Shown in pieces: positions 1 to 5,008 of a DNA stretch of 5,008 nucleotides. The notes under the pieces were generated by a model that was not told the DNA's origin, did no database searches, and saw nothing but the letters and a program-made list of their open reading frames with translations. The translations under genes were made by a program, and so were the position numbers. Origin of the DNA: Methylobacterium sp. (GTDB lineage Bacteria; Pseudomonadota; Alphaproteobacteria; Rhizobiales; Beijerinckiaceae); the NCBI GenBank assembly GCA_021154065.1, contig JAJKJG010000184.1, positions 1 to 5,008 of the forward strand, written 5' to 3'. The first letter of the stretch is position 1; the number at the start of each line of letters is the position of its first letter.

Positions 1-101
1 CTTGGGACCCGGAGCAGAAGCGGGTCGTCTGCGGCCAGGCGATCGTCAAGGAGGTCGAGGGTGAGCGCTACCGCCCCGACCTGAAGCTGTCGGAGCAGTA
101 G
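1..101 (+). CDS. C-terminal end of an unrecognised protein (5' truncated by window edge)
   Basis: An open frame enters from the left edge (first complete codon at 3) and stops at TAG 99-101, giving 32 residues, WDPEQKRVVCGQ... to ...DLKLSEQ. The tail is charged and hydrophilic, contains one cysteine and has no membrane segment. Codon use (G/C at third positions) matches the neighbouring real genes, which supports it being coding. I do not recognise the family from so short a tail. The gene converges on the dedA-like gene with a 4-base gap, and no hairpin plus T-tract terminator is visible between them, so any terminator would have to lie inside one of the coding regions or be Rho-dependent. 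Confidence 0.55.
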   Translation, partial: WDPEQKRVVCGQAIVKEVEGERYRPDLKLSEQ

Positions 102-105
102 CGGC

Positions 106-627
106 TCACATCCGCAGCCACGTCCCAAAGCCGGTTCCGGGCGCGAGCATCAGGAACGCCCACAACAGCGCCGAGGTGACGTTGGCGATCTGGAACGGCG
201 TCCGCGGCATCTCGAAAACGCCGGCGACGAGCGGCACGAAGGCGCGCGCCGGCCCGAAGAAGCGGCCGAGAAAGATCGCCCAGACGCCGTATTTCTTGGT
301 GAACGTCTCGCCCTTGGCGATCAGGCTCTGGTGGTTCCGGAGCGGCCAGACGTGGTGCGCGCTGTCCTCGAGGTAGCGGCCGACCTCGTAGGAGAGCCAG
401 TCGCCGAGCGCCGCGCCGATCGCCGCCCCGGCCCAGATCGGCCAGAAGCTCAAATCCATGCCGCCGATCATGCCGCCGATGCCGAGCAGGATCACGGTCG
501 CCGGCACGAGCAGCGAGATCACCGCGAGCGATTCGCAGAAGGCGAGCGCCGCGACGACGAACGGCGCCCAGGCCTGGTGCTCGCGCACGAACGCGACGAC
601 GGCGATCTTGAGGGCTTCGATGTCCAT
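106..627 (-). CDS. DedA family (VTT/SNARE-associated domain) inner-membrane protein
   Basis: A 173-residue polytopic membrane protein of the DedA superfamily. Seen in the sequence: a hydrophobic N-terminal stretch with the family glutamate (FCES, E32) followed by a long apolar segment (about 33-56); a second apolar segment ending in GDWLSYEVGR (75-84, with G75, D76 and Y80 as in the family pattern GDxxxYxxGR); and the signature FLGRFFGPARAFVPLVAG (119-136) with R122, R128 and P132. A final hydrophobic segment lies at about 148-165. DedA proteins act in the cytoplasmic membrane; members are implicated in undecaprenyl-phosphate or phospholipid flipping and in envelope integrity and proton-motive force. 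Which role applies here is unknown. The ATG at 625-627 was chosen because it puts the usual short amphipathic N-terminus before the first segment. An in-frame GTG at 687 would add 20 Pro/Arg/His-rich residues that look untranslated. At 173 residues it is somewhat shorter than the typical ~200. The gene is divergent from pdxY. Confidence 0.9.
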   Translation of the reverse strand: MDIEALKIAVVAFVREHQAWAPFVVAALAFCESLAVISLLVPATVILLGIGGMIGGMDLSFWPIWAGAAIGAALGDWLSYEVGRYLEDSAHHVWPLRNHQSLIAKGETFTKKYGVWAIFLGRFFGPARAFVPLVAGVFEMPRTPFQIANVTSALLWAFLMLAPGTGFGTWLRM

Positions 628-701
628 GGAACGTCCGGGCGGGAGGCCCTTGTGGCGGTGGGCCGGCGGTTTGGCAAGCCGCGGCACCTGCGCTAACCCC
701 G
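628..701. promoter_or_regulatory. Divergent intergenic region, dedA-like / pdxY
   Basis: The 74 bases between the two divergent start codons must carry the promoters or leaders for both genes unless these lie inside the opposite gene. No consensus sigma-70 pair is clear. On the minus strand a weak TTGCCA (671-676) could serve as a -35-like element for the dedA-like gene, with no matching -10. No strong Shine-Dalgarno precedes either ATG: pdxY has only CGCTAACCCCG just before its start, so its transcript may have a very short leader. Position between divergent genes is the main support; individual elements are not assigned. Confidence 0.35.
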
Positions 702-1556
702 ATGTCCGTGAACATCCTCTCGATCCAGTCGCACGTCGCCTACGGCCATGTCGGCAACGCCGCCGCCGTGTTCCCGATGCAGCGGCTCGGCGTCGAGGTG
801 TGGCCGATCCACACCGTGCAGTTCTCGAACCACACCGGCTACGGCGCCTGGACGGGACGCGTGTTCGACGGCGCGACGATCGCGGAGCTCGTCGAGGGCA
901 TCGCCGCGCGCGGCGTGCTCGCGCAATGCGACGGCGTGCTCTCGGGTTATATGGGATCGGCCGAGATCGGCACCGCGATCCTTGCCGCCGTCGCCCGCGT
1001 CCGCGAGGCGCACCCCGGCGCGCTCTATTGCTGCGATCCGGTCATCGGCGACATCGGCCGCGGCGTATTCGTGCGGCCGGGCATCCCCGAGTTCATGCGC
1101 GACAAGGCGCTGACGGCGGCCGACATCGTCACCCCGAACCAGTTCGAGCTCGATTTCCTCTCCGGGCTTACAACCGGGACGCTCGCCGCGGCGAAGGAGG
1201 CGGTCGCCGCCGTGCAACGGCTCGGCCCGCGCGTCGTGCTCGTGACCTCGCTCCACACGGCCGAGACGCCGCCAGACGCGATCGACCTCCTCGCCGGCGA
1301 GGGCGGCGCCTTCTGGCGCCTGCGCACGCCGCGGCTATCGCTCGAGGTCAACGGCGCCGGCGACGCCATCGCGGCCCTGTTCCTGGTGCACTACGCCCGC
1401 AGCCGCTCGGCCGCGACCGCTCTCGGCGAGGCCGCCGCCTCGGTCTACGGCCTCCTCAGGCGCACCGCCGCGGCGGGCTCGCGCGAGATCCTGCTCGTTG
1501 CGGCGCAGGACGAGCTCGTTTCGCCGACGCAGCGTTTCGCCGTCGAGCGCGTTTGA
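702..1556 (+). CDS. pdxY: Pyridoxal kinase (PdxY type)
   Basis: A 284-residue cytoplasmic kinase that phosphorylates pyridoxal with ATP to give pyridoxal 5'-phosphate in vitamin B6 salvage. It belongs to the ribokinase/PfkB-like fold, pyridoxal kinase branch, and matches the length of E. coli PdxY (about 287). Visible motifs in order: the N-terminal substrate-site signature ILSIQSHVAYGHVGN (5-19, S10); TVQFSNHTGYGAWTG (38-52); SGYMGSAE (81-88); CDPVIGD (111-117); TPNQFELD (144-151); and the anion-hole/catalytic GAGD (218-221, D221 the expected base). The active-site lid reads GRGVFVRPG (119-127), so valine occupies the place of E. coli PdxY Cys122. The ATG at 702 is chosen because it gives the family-typical N-terminus immediately before the first strand. 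The stop lies 5 bases before the EEP gene, so the two are probably cotranscribed. Confidence 0.94.
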   Translation: MSVNILSIQSHVAYGHVGNAAAVFPMQRLGVEVWPIHTVQFSNHTGYGAWTGRVFDGATIAELVEGIAARGVLAQCDGVLSGYMGSAEIGTAILAAVARVREAHPGALYCCDPVIGDIGRGVFVRPGIPEFMRDKALTAADIVTPNQFELDFLSGLTTGTLAAAKEAVAAVQRLGPRVVLVTSLHTAETPPDAIDLLAGEGGAFWRLRTPRLSLEVNGAGDAIAALFLVHYARSRSAATALGEAAASVYGLLRRTAAAGSREILLVAAQDELVSPTQRFAVERV

Positions 1557-1561
1557 ACCTC

Positions 1562-2704
1562 ATGCGCCTTCGCATCGCGACCTTCAACGTCGAGAACCTC
1601 GCCTCGCGCCACAGCTTCGGCCCGCGCGAGCGGCCCGAGACCGCGCCGGCGCTGTCGCTGTTCGACTTCCCGCAGGCCGAGACCCGCGAGCAGGTCGAAG
1701 CCTCGGTCGCGGTCGCGATCGAGGACGACAAGCGCGAGCTCACCGCGCTCGCCATCGCCGAGACGCGGGCCGACATCATCGCGCTGCAGGAGGTCGACAA
1801 TCTCAGCGTCTTGAGCGCCTTCTTCGCGAACTACGTGCATCGCATCTCGGACATCCGCTACGGCCACTTCAAGCTCGTCGACGGCAACGACCCGCGCGGC
1901 ATCGACGTCGCGTTCGCGGCGCGAAAGAGCCTCGTCGCGGCCGACAAGGTCGTCGTCACCTCGCATCACGAGGCGAGCTTTGCCGAGCTCGGCTGCTACG
2001 ACGAGGCGCTGAAGGCGCTCGGGATCGAGCCCGGCGACCGCGTCTTCAACCGCGACTGCCTCGAGGTCGCGCTCGATCTCGGCGAGGCCCGGCTGACGCT
2101 CTATCTCTGCCATTTCAAGGCCGTCACCGCAACCGGCCGGACCGCCGGACGGGACGGCACGCTGGCGCTGCGGCAGGCCGAGGCCAAGGCGGTGCGGCGC
2201 CTGATCGAGAACCGGTTCGGCAAGGGCTGGCGCGACGCGAGCTGGATCGTCGCCGGCGATCTCAACGACTTTCGCGCCCGCATCTTGGCCGGCGGCGGCG
2301 TCGAGGCGGCGACGCCGTCGAGCTTCGACGCGCTGCTCGGCGACTTTGCGGTCGACCCCGCCGAGGCGCTGCCCGCCGCCGAGCGCTGGACGAGCTTCTA
2401 CCGTCGCGCCGCGGCCGACGGCGCCGAGGTCCGCGAGGAGCACGTGCAGCTCGACTACATCCTGGTCTCGCCGGCGATCGCCAAGGCCAACCCGGCGCCG
2501 AAGGTCGAGATCGTCCGGCGGGGGCTGCCCTACCGCGTGCCGCTCGATCCGGCGGCGCCCGACCGCTCGATCGCCTTCCTCGCAACGACGGCCGACCGCT
2601 ACCCCCGCGTCGGCTGGGACCGCCCGAAAGCCAGCGACCACTGCCCGGTGGTGGTTGAAATCGATTTGCCGACCTCCCCAAGTGGAAACCCCCGCGAAAG
2701 GTGA
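1562..2704 (+). CDS. Endonuclease/exonuclease/phosphatase (EEP) family hydrolase
   Basis: A 380-residue metal-dependent phosphodiesterase of the EEP (DNase I/ExoIII-like) superfamily. The full catalytic set is visible: FNVEN (N9), LQEVD (metal ligand E77), RGIDVAF (D115), CHFKA (catalytic-type H184), GDLND (D233, N235), LDYIL (D298) and SDHCPV (D359, H360). The N-terminus starts directly with the first beta strand and has no signal peptide, so it is probably cytoplasmic. The spacing from N9 to E77 is longer than usual, with residues about 16-65 forming a charged insert (PRERPET... EDDKREL). Nuclease, nucleotide and phospho-lipid substrates are all possible; none can be chosen from sequence. 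The start is the ATG at 1562, because upstream extension of the same frame would only be a shadow of pdxY. Its last residues (about 375-380, GNPRER) and its stop lie inside the left arm of an inverted repeat, so the C-terminal tail is probably not ancestral. Confidence 0.9.
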   Translation: MRLRIATFNVENLASRHSFGPRERPETAPALSLFDFPQAETREQVEASVAVAIEDDKRELTALAIAETRADIIALQEVDNLSVLSAFFANYVHRISDIRYGHFKLVDGNDPRGIDVAFAARKSLVAADKVVVTSHHEASFAELGCYDEALKALGIEPGDRVFNRDCLEVALDLGEARLTLYLCHFKAVTATGRTAGRDGTLALRQAEAKAVRRLIENRFGKGWRDASWIVAGDLNDFRARILAGGGVEAATPSSFDALLGDFAVDPAEALPAAERWTSFYRRAAADGAEVREEHVQLDYILVSPAIAKANPAPKVEIVRRGLPYRVPLDPAAPDRSIAFLATTADRYPRVGWDRPKASDHCPVVVEIDLPTSPSGNPRER

Positions 2705-2921
2705 GATTCGGGGCCGCTTCGCGGCGAGTCTTGCGCTGGGTCCCGGATCGCCTTCCACTCCGCTTCGCTGCGTTGCAGGCGTCCGGGAAAGCGCGGTTGA
2801 GGTTTTAGGCGCCTCTCTCCGGTGCTTTCCCGGGCGCATGCAGCGCAAGCGGAATGCGACCCGGGACCCAGCGCAAGACTCCGCCGCAAAGCGGCGCCGA
2901 ACTCATTTCGCAGGGGTCTCC
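2684..2921. repeat. Long imperfect inverted repeat (palindromic intergenic element)
   Basis: Two arms, about 2684-2792 and 2824-2921, are reverse complements of each other with scattered mismatches and a few short indels, around a central spacer of about 31 bases (2793-2823). The longest uninterrupted match is 20 bases (2727-2746 against 2861-2880, core GCGCTGGGTCCCGG). Other matching blocks are CGAAA...GAG...TTCGG near the outer ends, GCCGCTT.GCGGCG, and CCCGGGAAAGC/TCCGGGAAAGC next to the spacer. Weaker similarity (CCTCCCC) suggests the ends may reach about 2672 and 2941. It could fold as a very long RNA or DNA hairpin. There is no transposase, no evident target-site duplication and no T-tract, so it resembles a nonautonomous MITE- or BIME-like dispersed repeat more than a classical terminator. 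Whether it is dispersed cannot be seen in a single window. Confidence 0.85.
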
Positions 2922-2980
2922 AGAGGCGCGGGGAGGGCGACGCCGAGGTGAGGGGTTACGGCCGAGCCGGTTAGACTGTA

Positions 2981-3007
2981 GTCCCTCACCGGGACGGCTA
3001 TTGCCGT
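2981..3007 (+). other. Two small overlapping hairpins in the phzF leader
   Basis: GTCCC (2981-2985) pairs with GGGAC (2991-2995) around a 5-base loop. ACGGC (2994-2998) pairs with GCCGT (3003-3007) around TATT. The two stems share bases 2994-2995, so they would compete. They lie between the inverted repeat and the phzF start. Each 5-bp stem is short enough to occur by chance in GC-rich DNA, so function is unproven. Confidence 0.3.
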
Positions 3008-3035
3008 GCCGGCTTCTCCCTCCCGGAGAGGCGGC
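3008..3035 (+). promoter_or_regulatory. Stem-loop immediately upstream of the phzF ribosome binding site
   Basis: Bases 3008-3011 (GCCG) pair with 3032-3035 (CGGC), and 3013-3019 (CTTCTCC) pair with 3025-3031 (GGAGAGG), including one G.T wobble. A single G bulge sits at 3012 and the loop is CTCCC (3020-3024). This is an 11-bp stem ending 4 bases before the AGGAGG of the next gene. It could modulate access to the ribosome binding site or protect the transcript 5' end. The pairing is directly seen; the role is inference. Confidence 0.45.
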
Positions 3036-3039
3036 CGCC

Positions 3040-3045
3040 AGGAGG
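3040..3045 (+). promoter_or_regulatory. Ribosome binding site of the phzF-like gene
   Basis: A perfect AGGAGG ends 4 bases before the ATG at 3050. It is the strongest Shine-Dalgarno in the window and fixes the start of the PhzF-family protein. The spacing is slightly short but functional in many bacteria. Confidence 0.75.
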
Positions 3046-3049
3046 CCTC

Positions 3050-3952
3050 ATGCCCCGCCGCTTCGTCACCCTCGACGTGTTCACGACCCGAGCGCTCGCC
3101 GGTAACCCGCTCGCCGTGGTGCTCGATGCTGAGGGGCTCGACACGGCGGCGATGCAGGCGATCGCCGGCGAGTTCAACCTGTCCGAGACCGTGTTCGTGC
3201 TGCCGCCCGACGAGGCGCGGCACCGCGCGCGCCTGCGCATCTTCACGCCCGGCCGCGAGCTGCCCTTCGCCGGCCATCCGACGGTCGGGACGGCGGTGCT
3301 GCTGGCGCTGCGGGATCGCGGCGGCGAGCCGGGTGCGGTCGCCTTCGGGCTCGAGGAGACCGTCGGCGTGGTGCCCTGCGTCGTCGAGGTGGAGGGCGAG
3401 GGCAGGGGCCATGCCCGCTTCAGGGCGCCGCGCCTGCCCGAGATCTGGGGCGAGGCCCGCGATCCGGCCGAGATCGCCTGGGCGCTCGGCATCGATCCGC
3501 GCGAGATCGGCTTCGACCGGCACGCCCCGAGCCGGCATTCCGCCGGCGTCGCCTTCGACTATGTCCCGGTAGCAAGCCTCGAGGCGGTCCCCCGCGCCCG
3601 TCCGAGCGCCGACGCCTTCCGCAAGGCCTTCGGCGGCGAGCATCAGTCGGTCTTCGTCTACACGCGGCAGACGACCCATGCCGGCCATCATTTCCACGCC
3701 CGCATGTTCGCCCCGAGCTTCGGCATCCCCGAGGATCCGGCGACGGGCTCGGCCGCCGCCGCTTTCGCCGGCGTGCTGATGCAGTTCGAGCCGCTCGGCG
3801 ACGGCGAGCACGACTTCATCATCGAGCAGGGCTACGAGATGGGCCGCCCGAGCGACATCGCCCTCCAGCTCGTCATCGAACGCGGGGCGCTGGCATCGGT
3901 CGAGATCGGCGGCGCCGCCGTCCTGGTGAGCGAGGGAACGCTCCGGCTGTGA
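3050..3952 (+). CDS. PhzF family isomerase (phenazine biosynthesis PhzF-like / diaminopimelate epimerase fold)
   Basis: A 300-residue protein of the PhzF family, the usual length for this two-lobed fold related to diaminopimelate epimerase. Visible motifs: N-terminal LDVFTTRALAGNPLAVV (8-24), the catalytic-type glutamate in NLSETVF (43-49, E46), IFTPGRELPFAGHPTVGTA (64-82), and in the second lobe EDPATGSAAAAFAG (228-241) followed by QGYEMGRPS (260-268), all hallmarks of the family. In characterised PhzF the glutamate catalyses isomerisation of a dihydroanthranilate intermediate. Most genomic homologues lie outside phenazine clusters and have unknown substrates. No phzA/B/D/E/G gene is present here, so a phenazine role is not supported. 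Start is fixed by AGGAGG at 3040-3045. Its TGA overlaps the GTG start of the downstream Nudix gene, implying translational coupling. No signal peptide or membrane segment is visible. Confidence 0.92.
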   Translation: MPRRFVTLDVFTTRALAGNPLAVVLDAEGLDTAAMQAIAGEFNLSETVFVLPPDEARHRARLRIFTPGRELPFAGHPTVGTAVLLALRDRGGEPGAVAFGLEETVGVVPCVVEVEGEGRGHARFRAPRLPEIWGEARDPAEIAWALGIDPREIGFDRHAPSRHSAGVAFDYVPVASLEAVPRARPSADAFRKAFGGEHQSVFVYTRQTTHAGHHFHARMFAPSFGIPEDPATGSAAAAFAGVLMQFEPLGDGEHDFIIEQGYEMGRPSDIALQLVIERGALASVEIGGAAVLVSEGTLRL

Positions 3953-4662
3953 CCGCCGCATCGGACGTGGTGGTGATGCCGCTGGCGGCGCTCGAGGCCC
4001 ATCGTCTCGACGAGACCTGGCCCTGGGCGGACGACAACCGCGATGTCATCGCTGCGCATTGGCACCGGCTGACCGGCGCCAACCCGGCGCTTTTCAACGG
4101 CCGCGTCCTCATCCGGCGCCGGCAGACGCTCGCCGAGGGCCGCCTGTCGCTCGGCTATGTCGAGACCGACTACGCGAGCTTCATCGCCTTCCGCGACCTC
4201 GGCTTCCCGGACCCTTCGAGCGGCAACAGCTTCGCACTTGCGGCGCTGCGCTCGAGCGACGGCGCCTTCATCCTCGGCCGCATGGCCAACCACACGGCAA
4301 ACCCCGGCAAGGTCTATTTCCCGGCCGGCACGCCCGATCCCGACGACGTCCTCGCCGACGGCACCGTCGATCTGGCCGGCTCGGTGCTGCGCGAGCTCGA
4401 GGAGGAGACCGGCATCCGCGGCGACGAGGTCGAGGCGACCGACCGCTGGGTCGCGACCTTCGCCGGCGCCCGCACGGCGCTGATGCGCGAGGTCAGGGCA
4501 CCGCTCGCGGCCGACGAGATCCGCGCCCGCGTCCGCCACTTCCTCGCGCGCGAGACCCGCCCGGAGCTGTCGGACATCTGCCTCGTCCGCACGCTCGCCG
4601 ACATCGATGCCGAGACGATGCCGCCGTTCATGCAGGCCTATCTCAGGTTCGCGCTCGGCTAG
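3949..4662 (+). CDS. Nudix hydrolase with a non-canonical Nudix box
   Basis: A 237-residue soluble protein likely to hydrolyse a nucleoside diphosphate linked to another moiety. The metal-binding second half of the Nudix box is perfect: RELEEETGI (148-156), fitting REUXEEXGU with E149, E152 and E153. It is preceded by HTANPGKVYFPAGTPDPDD (115-133), with the FPAGTPD turn expected before the box. The usual Gx5E upstream half is altered: the position 8 residues before R148 is V140 rather than Glu, and the glycine position is V134, because an Asp-rich loop (PDPDDVLADGTVD) separates FPAGTP from the helix. The N-terminal ~95 residues form an extra region without a motif I recognise. Start is GTG at 3949, overlapping the phzF stop by 4 bases (GTGA), with GAGGGA at 3932-3937 as a distant ribosome binding site. 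Substrate (CoA, NADH, sugar nucleotide, other) cannot be told. Confidence 0.88.
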   Translation: MTAASDVVVMPLAALEAHRLDETWPWADDNRDVIAAHWHRLTGANPALFNGRVLIRRRQTLAEGRLSLGYVETDYASFIAFRDLGFPDPSSGNSFALAALRSSDGAFILGRMANHTANPGKVYFPAGTPDPDDVLADGTVDLAGSVLRELEEETGIRGDEVEATDRWVATFAGARTALMREVRAPLAADEIRARVRHFLARETRPELSDICLVRTLADIDAETMPPFMQAYLRFALG

Positions 4663-4780
4663 CAGTGGTGACGCACGGCAGGGTGCGCTGACGCCTGAAC
4701 TCGTCGGTCGTCTCGCCGACCTCGTCAAGGGCGTCGAACTTGACCTCGACCAAAAACTCGAAAACCAAACCGCCAGCTAG
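4661..4780 (+). pseudogene. Coding-like remnant or short C-terminal fragment downstream of the Nudix gene
   Basis: In frame 2, bases 4661-4780 read without interruption as SSGDARQGALTPELVGRLAD... to ...LENQTAS, then TAG (4778-4780). The part from about 4688 has a regular amphipathic helix-like pattern of leucine, valine and charged residues and reads like the natural C-terminus of a protein. The only in-frame ATG nearby (4607) lies inside the Nudix gene and would give an arginine-rich, unconvincing N-terminus. No ribosome binding site is evident. It may be the decayed end of a lost gene, or chance. I do not recognise a family. Confidence 0.25.
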
Positions 4781-4815
4781 CGTGCAGGTGCACGGAATCG
4801 GCGACCTTGATAGGG

Positions 4816-4832
4816 TTTTAGAGCATGATCCG
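4816..4832. repeat. Short motif resembling a dispersed Rhizobiales intergenic repeat
   Basis: TTTTAGAGCATGATCCG resembles the start of a short intergenic repeat I recall as frequent in Rhizobiales (AGAGCATGATCC followed by a GAAAAGTGG-like part). Here the second half is replaced by CCCGGACTGAAG, so only the first part would be present. Recognition rests on memory of the family of repeats, not on a search. Confidence 0.4.
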
Positions 4833-4915
4833 CCCGGACTGAAGCAGCGCCTCGAAGCGGCGACGCGTTCCTCCCCTTGCGGGCTATCGGATTCTCACAA
4901 AGCCGGTGCGCAATT

Positions 4916-4972
4916 CCCCTCCCCCCTTGTGGGGGAGGACCGACTCGGCCGAAGGCCGAGCGAGGAGGGGGG
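4916..4972. repeat. G/C-rich palindrome cluster (REP-like)
   Basis: CCTCCCCC (4918-4925) pairs with GGGGGAGG (4931-4938) around CTTGT, an 8-bp perfect stem. CTCGGCC (4944-4950) pairs with GGCCGAG (4954-4960) around GAA, a 7-bp perfect stem. The left pyrimidine run CCCCTCC (4916-4922) can alternatively pair with GGAGGGG (4964-4970), enclosing the second stem. A weaker CCGGG/CCCGG pair follows (4975-4979 with 4989-4993). No T-tract follows either stem, so a REP-type intergenic repeat is more likely than an intrinsic terminator, though it could also stabilise a 3' end. Confidence 0.55.
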
Positions 4973-5008
4973 CGCCGGGCATAGGGCTCCCGGTCGAAGC
5001 CGGCCCGC

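Larger units (their letters stand above)
4663..5008. other. Gene-poor 3' region with repeat-like sequence
   Basis: No convincing gene on either strand in these 346 bases. The stretch 4742-4830 is visibly richer in A/T than the flanking genes. It is followed by a 17-base repeat-like motif (4816-4832) and by palindromes from 4916 to the end. No tRNA or rRNA sequence and no T-tract terminator for the Nudix gene are apparent. Whatever gene lies downstream begins outside the window. Confidence 0.6.

Noticed and set aside
628..687. N-terminal extension of the DedA-like protein from a GTG at 687
   Set aside because: It would add 20 Pro/Arg/His-rich residues not typical of DedA proteins and leave only 14 bases to the pdxY start. 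The ATG at 627 fits better.
458..1561. Upstream extension of the EEP reading frame through the dedA-like and pdxY genes (frame open from 458)
   Set aside because: The translation over this stretch is arginine/alanine-rich and featureless, and it overlaps two well-supported genes. The EEP fold begins at the ATG at 1562.
1445..2848. Long minus-strand open frame opposite the EEP gene
   Set aside because: It is an antisense shadow produced by GC-rich codon bias. Composition is low-complexity Arg/Ala/Glu with no motifs, while the opposite strand has a full catalytic set.
2684..2921. Rho-independent terminator for pdxY-EEP
   Set aside because: The stem is far too long and no T-rich run follows either arm, so a dispersed repeat explains it better. 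It may still hinder transcription.
2971..3001. Sigma-70 promoter with TTAGAC (2971-2976) and GGCTAT (2996-3001)
   Set aside because: Both hexamers are poor matches and the spacing is 19 bases, so it is not supportable without a mapped transcription start.
2903..3961. Minus-strand open frame opposite the phzF-like gene
   Set aside because: Antisense shadow without recognisable motifs; the plus strand encodes a clear PhzF protein with a good ribosome binding site.
3050..4662. Part of a phenazine biosynthesis cluster
   Set aside because: Only a PhzF-family gene is present with no other phz genes beside it, and most PhzF homologues are unrelated to phenazines.
3832..4728. Minus-strand open frame opposite the Nudix gene
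   Set aside because: No domain signatures, biased composition, and it overlaps two real genes on the other strand.

Overview
The window is a GC-rich (mostly G/C third codon positions), gene-dense chromosomal segment. The protein types and the short intergenic repeats point to an alphaproteobacterium, most likely of the order Hyphomicrobiales (Rhizobiales). That placement is inference from family resemblance and base composition. Nothing here indicates a plasmid, phage, insertion sequence, CRISPR array or RNA gene.

Layout: (1) positions 1-101 hold the last 32 codons of an unrecognised plus-strand gene. It converges, with only 4 bases between, on (2) a minus-strand DedA/VTT-family membrane protein gene (106-627). 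(3) A 74-base divergent gap separates this from a plus-strand pair: pdxY, a pyridoxal kinase (702-1556), followed 5 bases later by an endonuclease/exonuclease/phosphatase (EEP) family gene (1562-2704). (4) The 3' end of the EEP gene runs into a roughly 240-base imperfect inverted repeat (2684-2921), probably a dispersed palindromic element. (5) A leader with several small hairpins and a strong Shine-Dalgarno site leads into a PhzF-family isomerase gene (3050-3952), which overlaps by 4 bases (GTGA) a Nudix hydrolase gene (3949-4662). (6) The last 346 bases hold no convincing gene. They contain a short coding-like stretch, a 17-base motif resembling intergenic repeats of Rhizobiales, and a cluster of G/C-rich palindromes.

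The plus-strand genes look like two short transcription units, pdxY-EEP and phzF-nudix, separated by the inverted repeat. pdxY belongs to B6 salvage (pyridoxal to pyridoxal 5'-phosphate). The other enzymes belong to broad families whose substrates cannot be read from sequence. No defence system or novel multi-gene system is evident. The most unusual features are the long inverted repeat that supplies the EEP stop codon, the structured phzF leader, and the non-canonical first half of the Nudix box.
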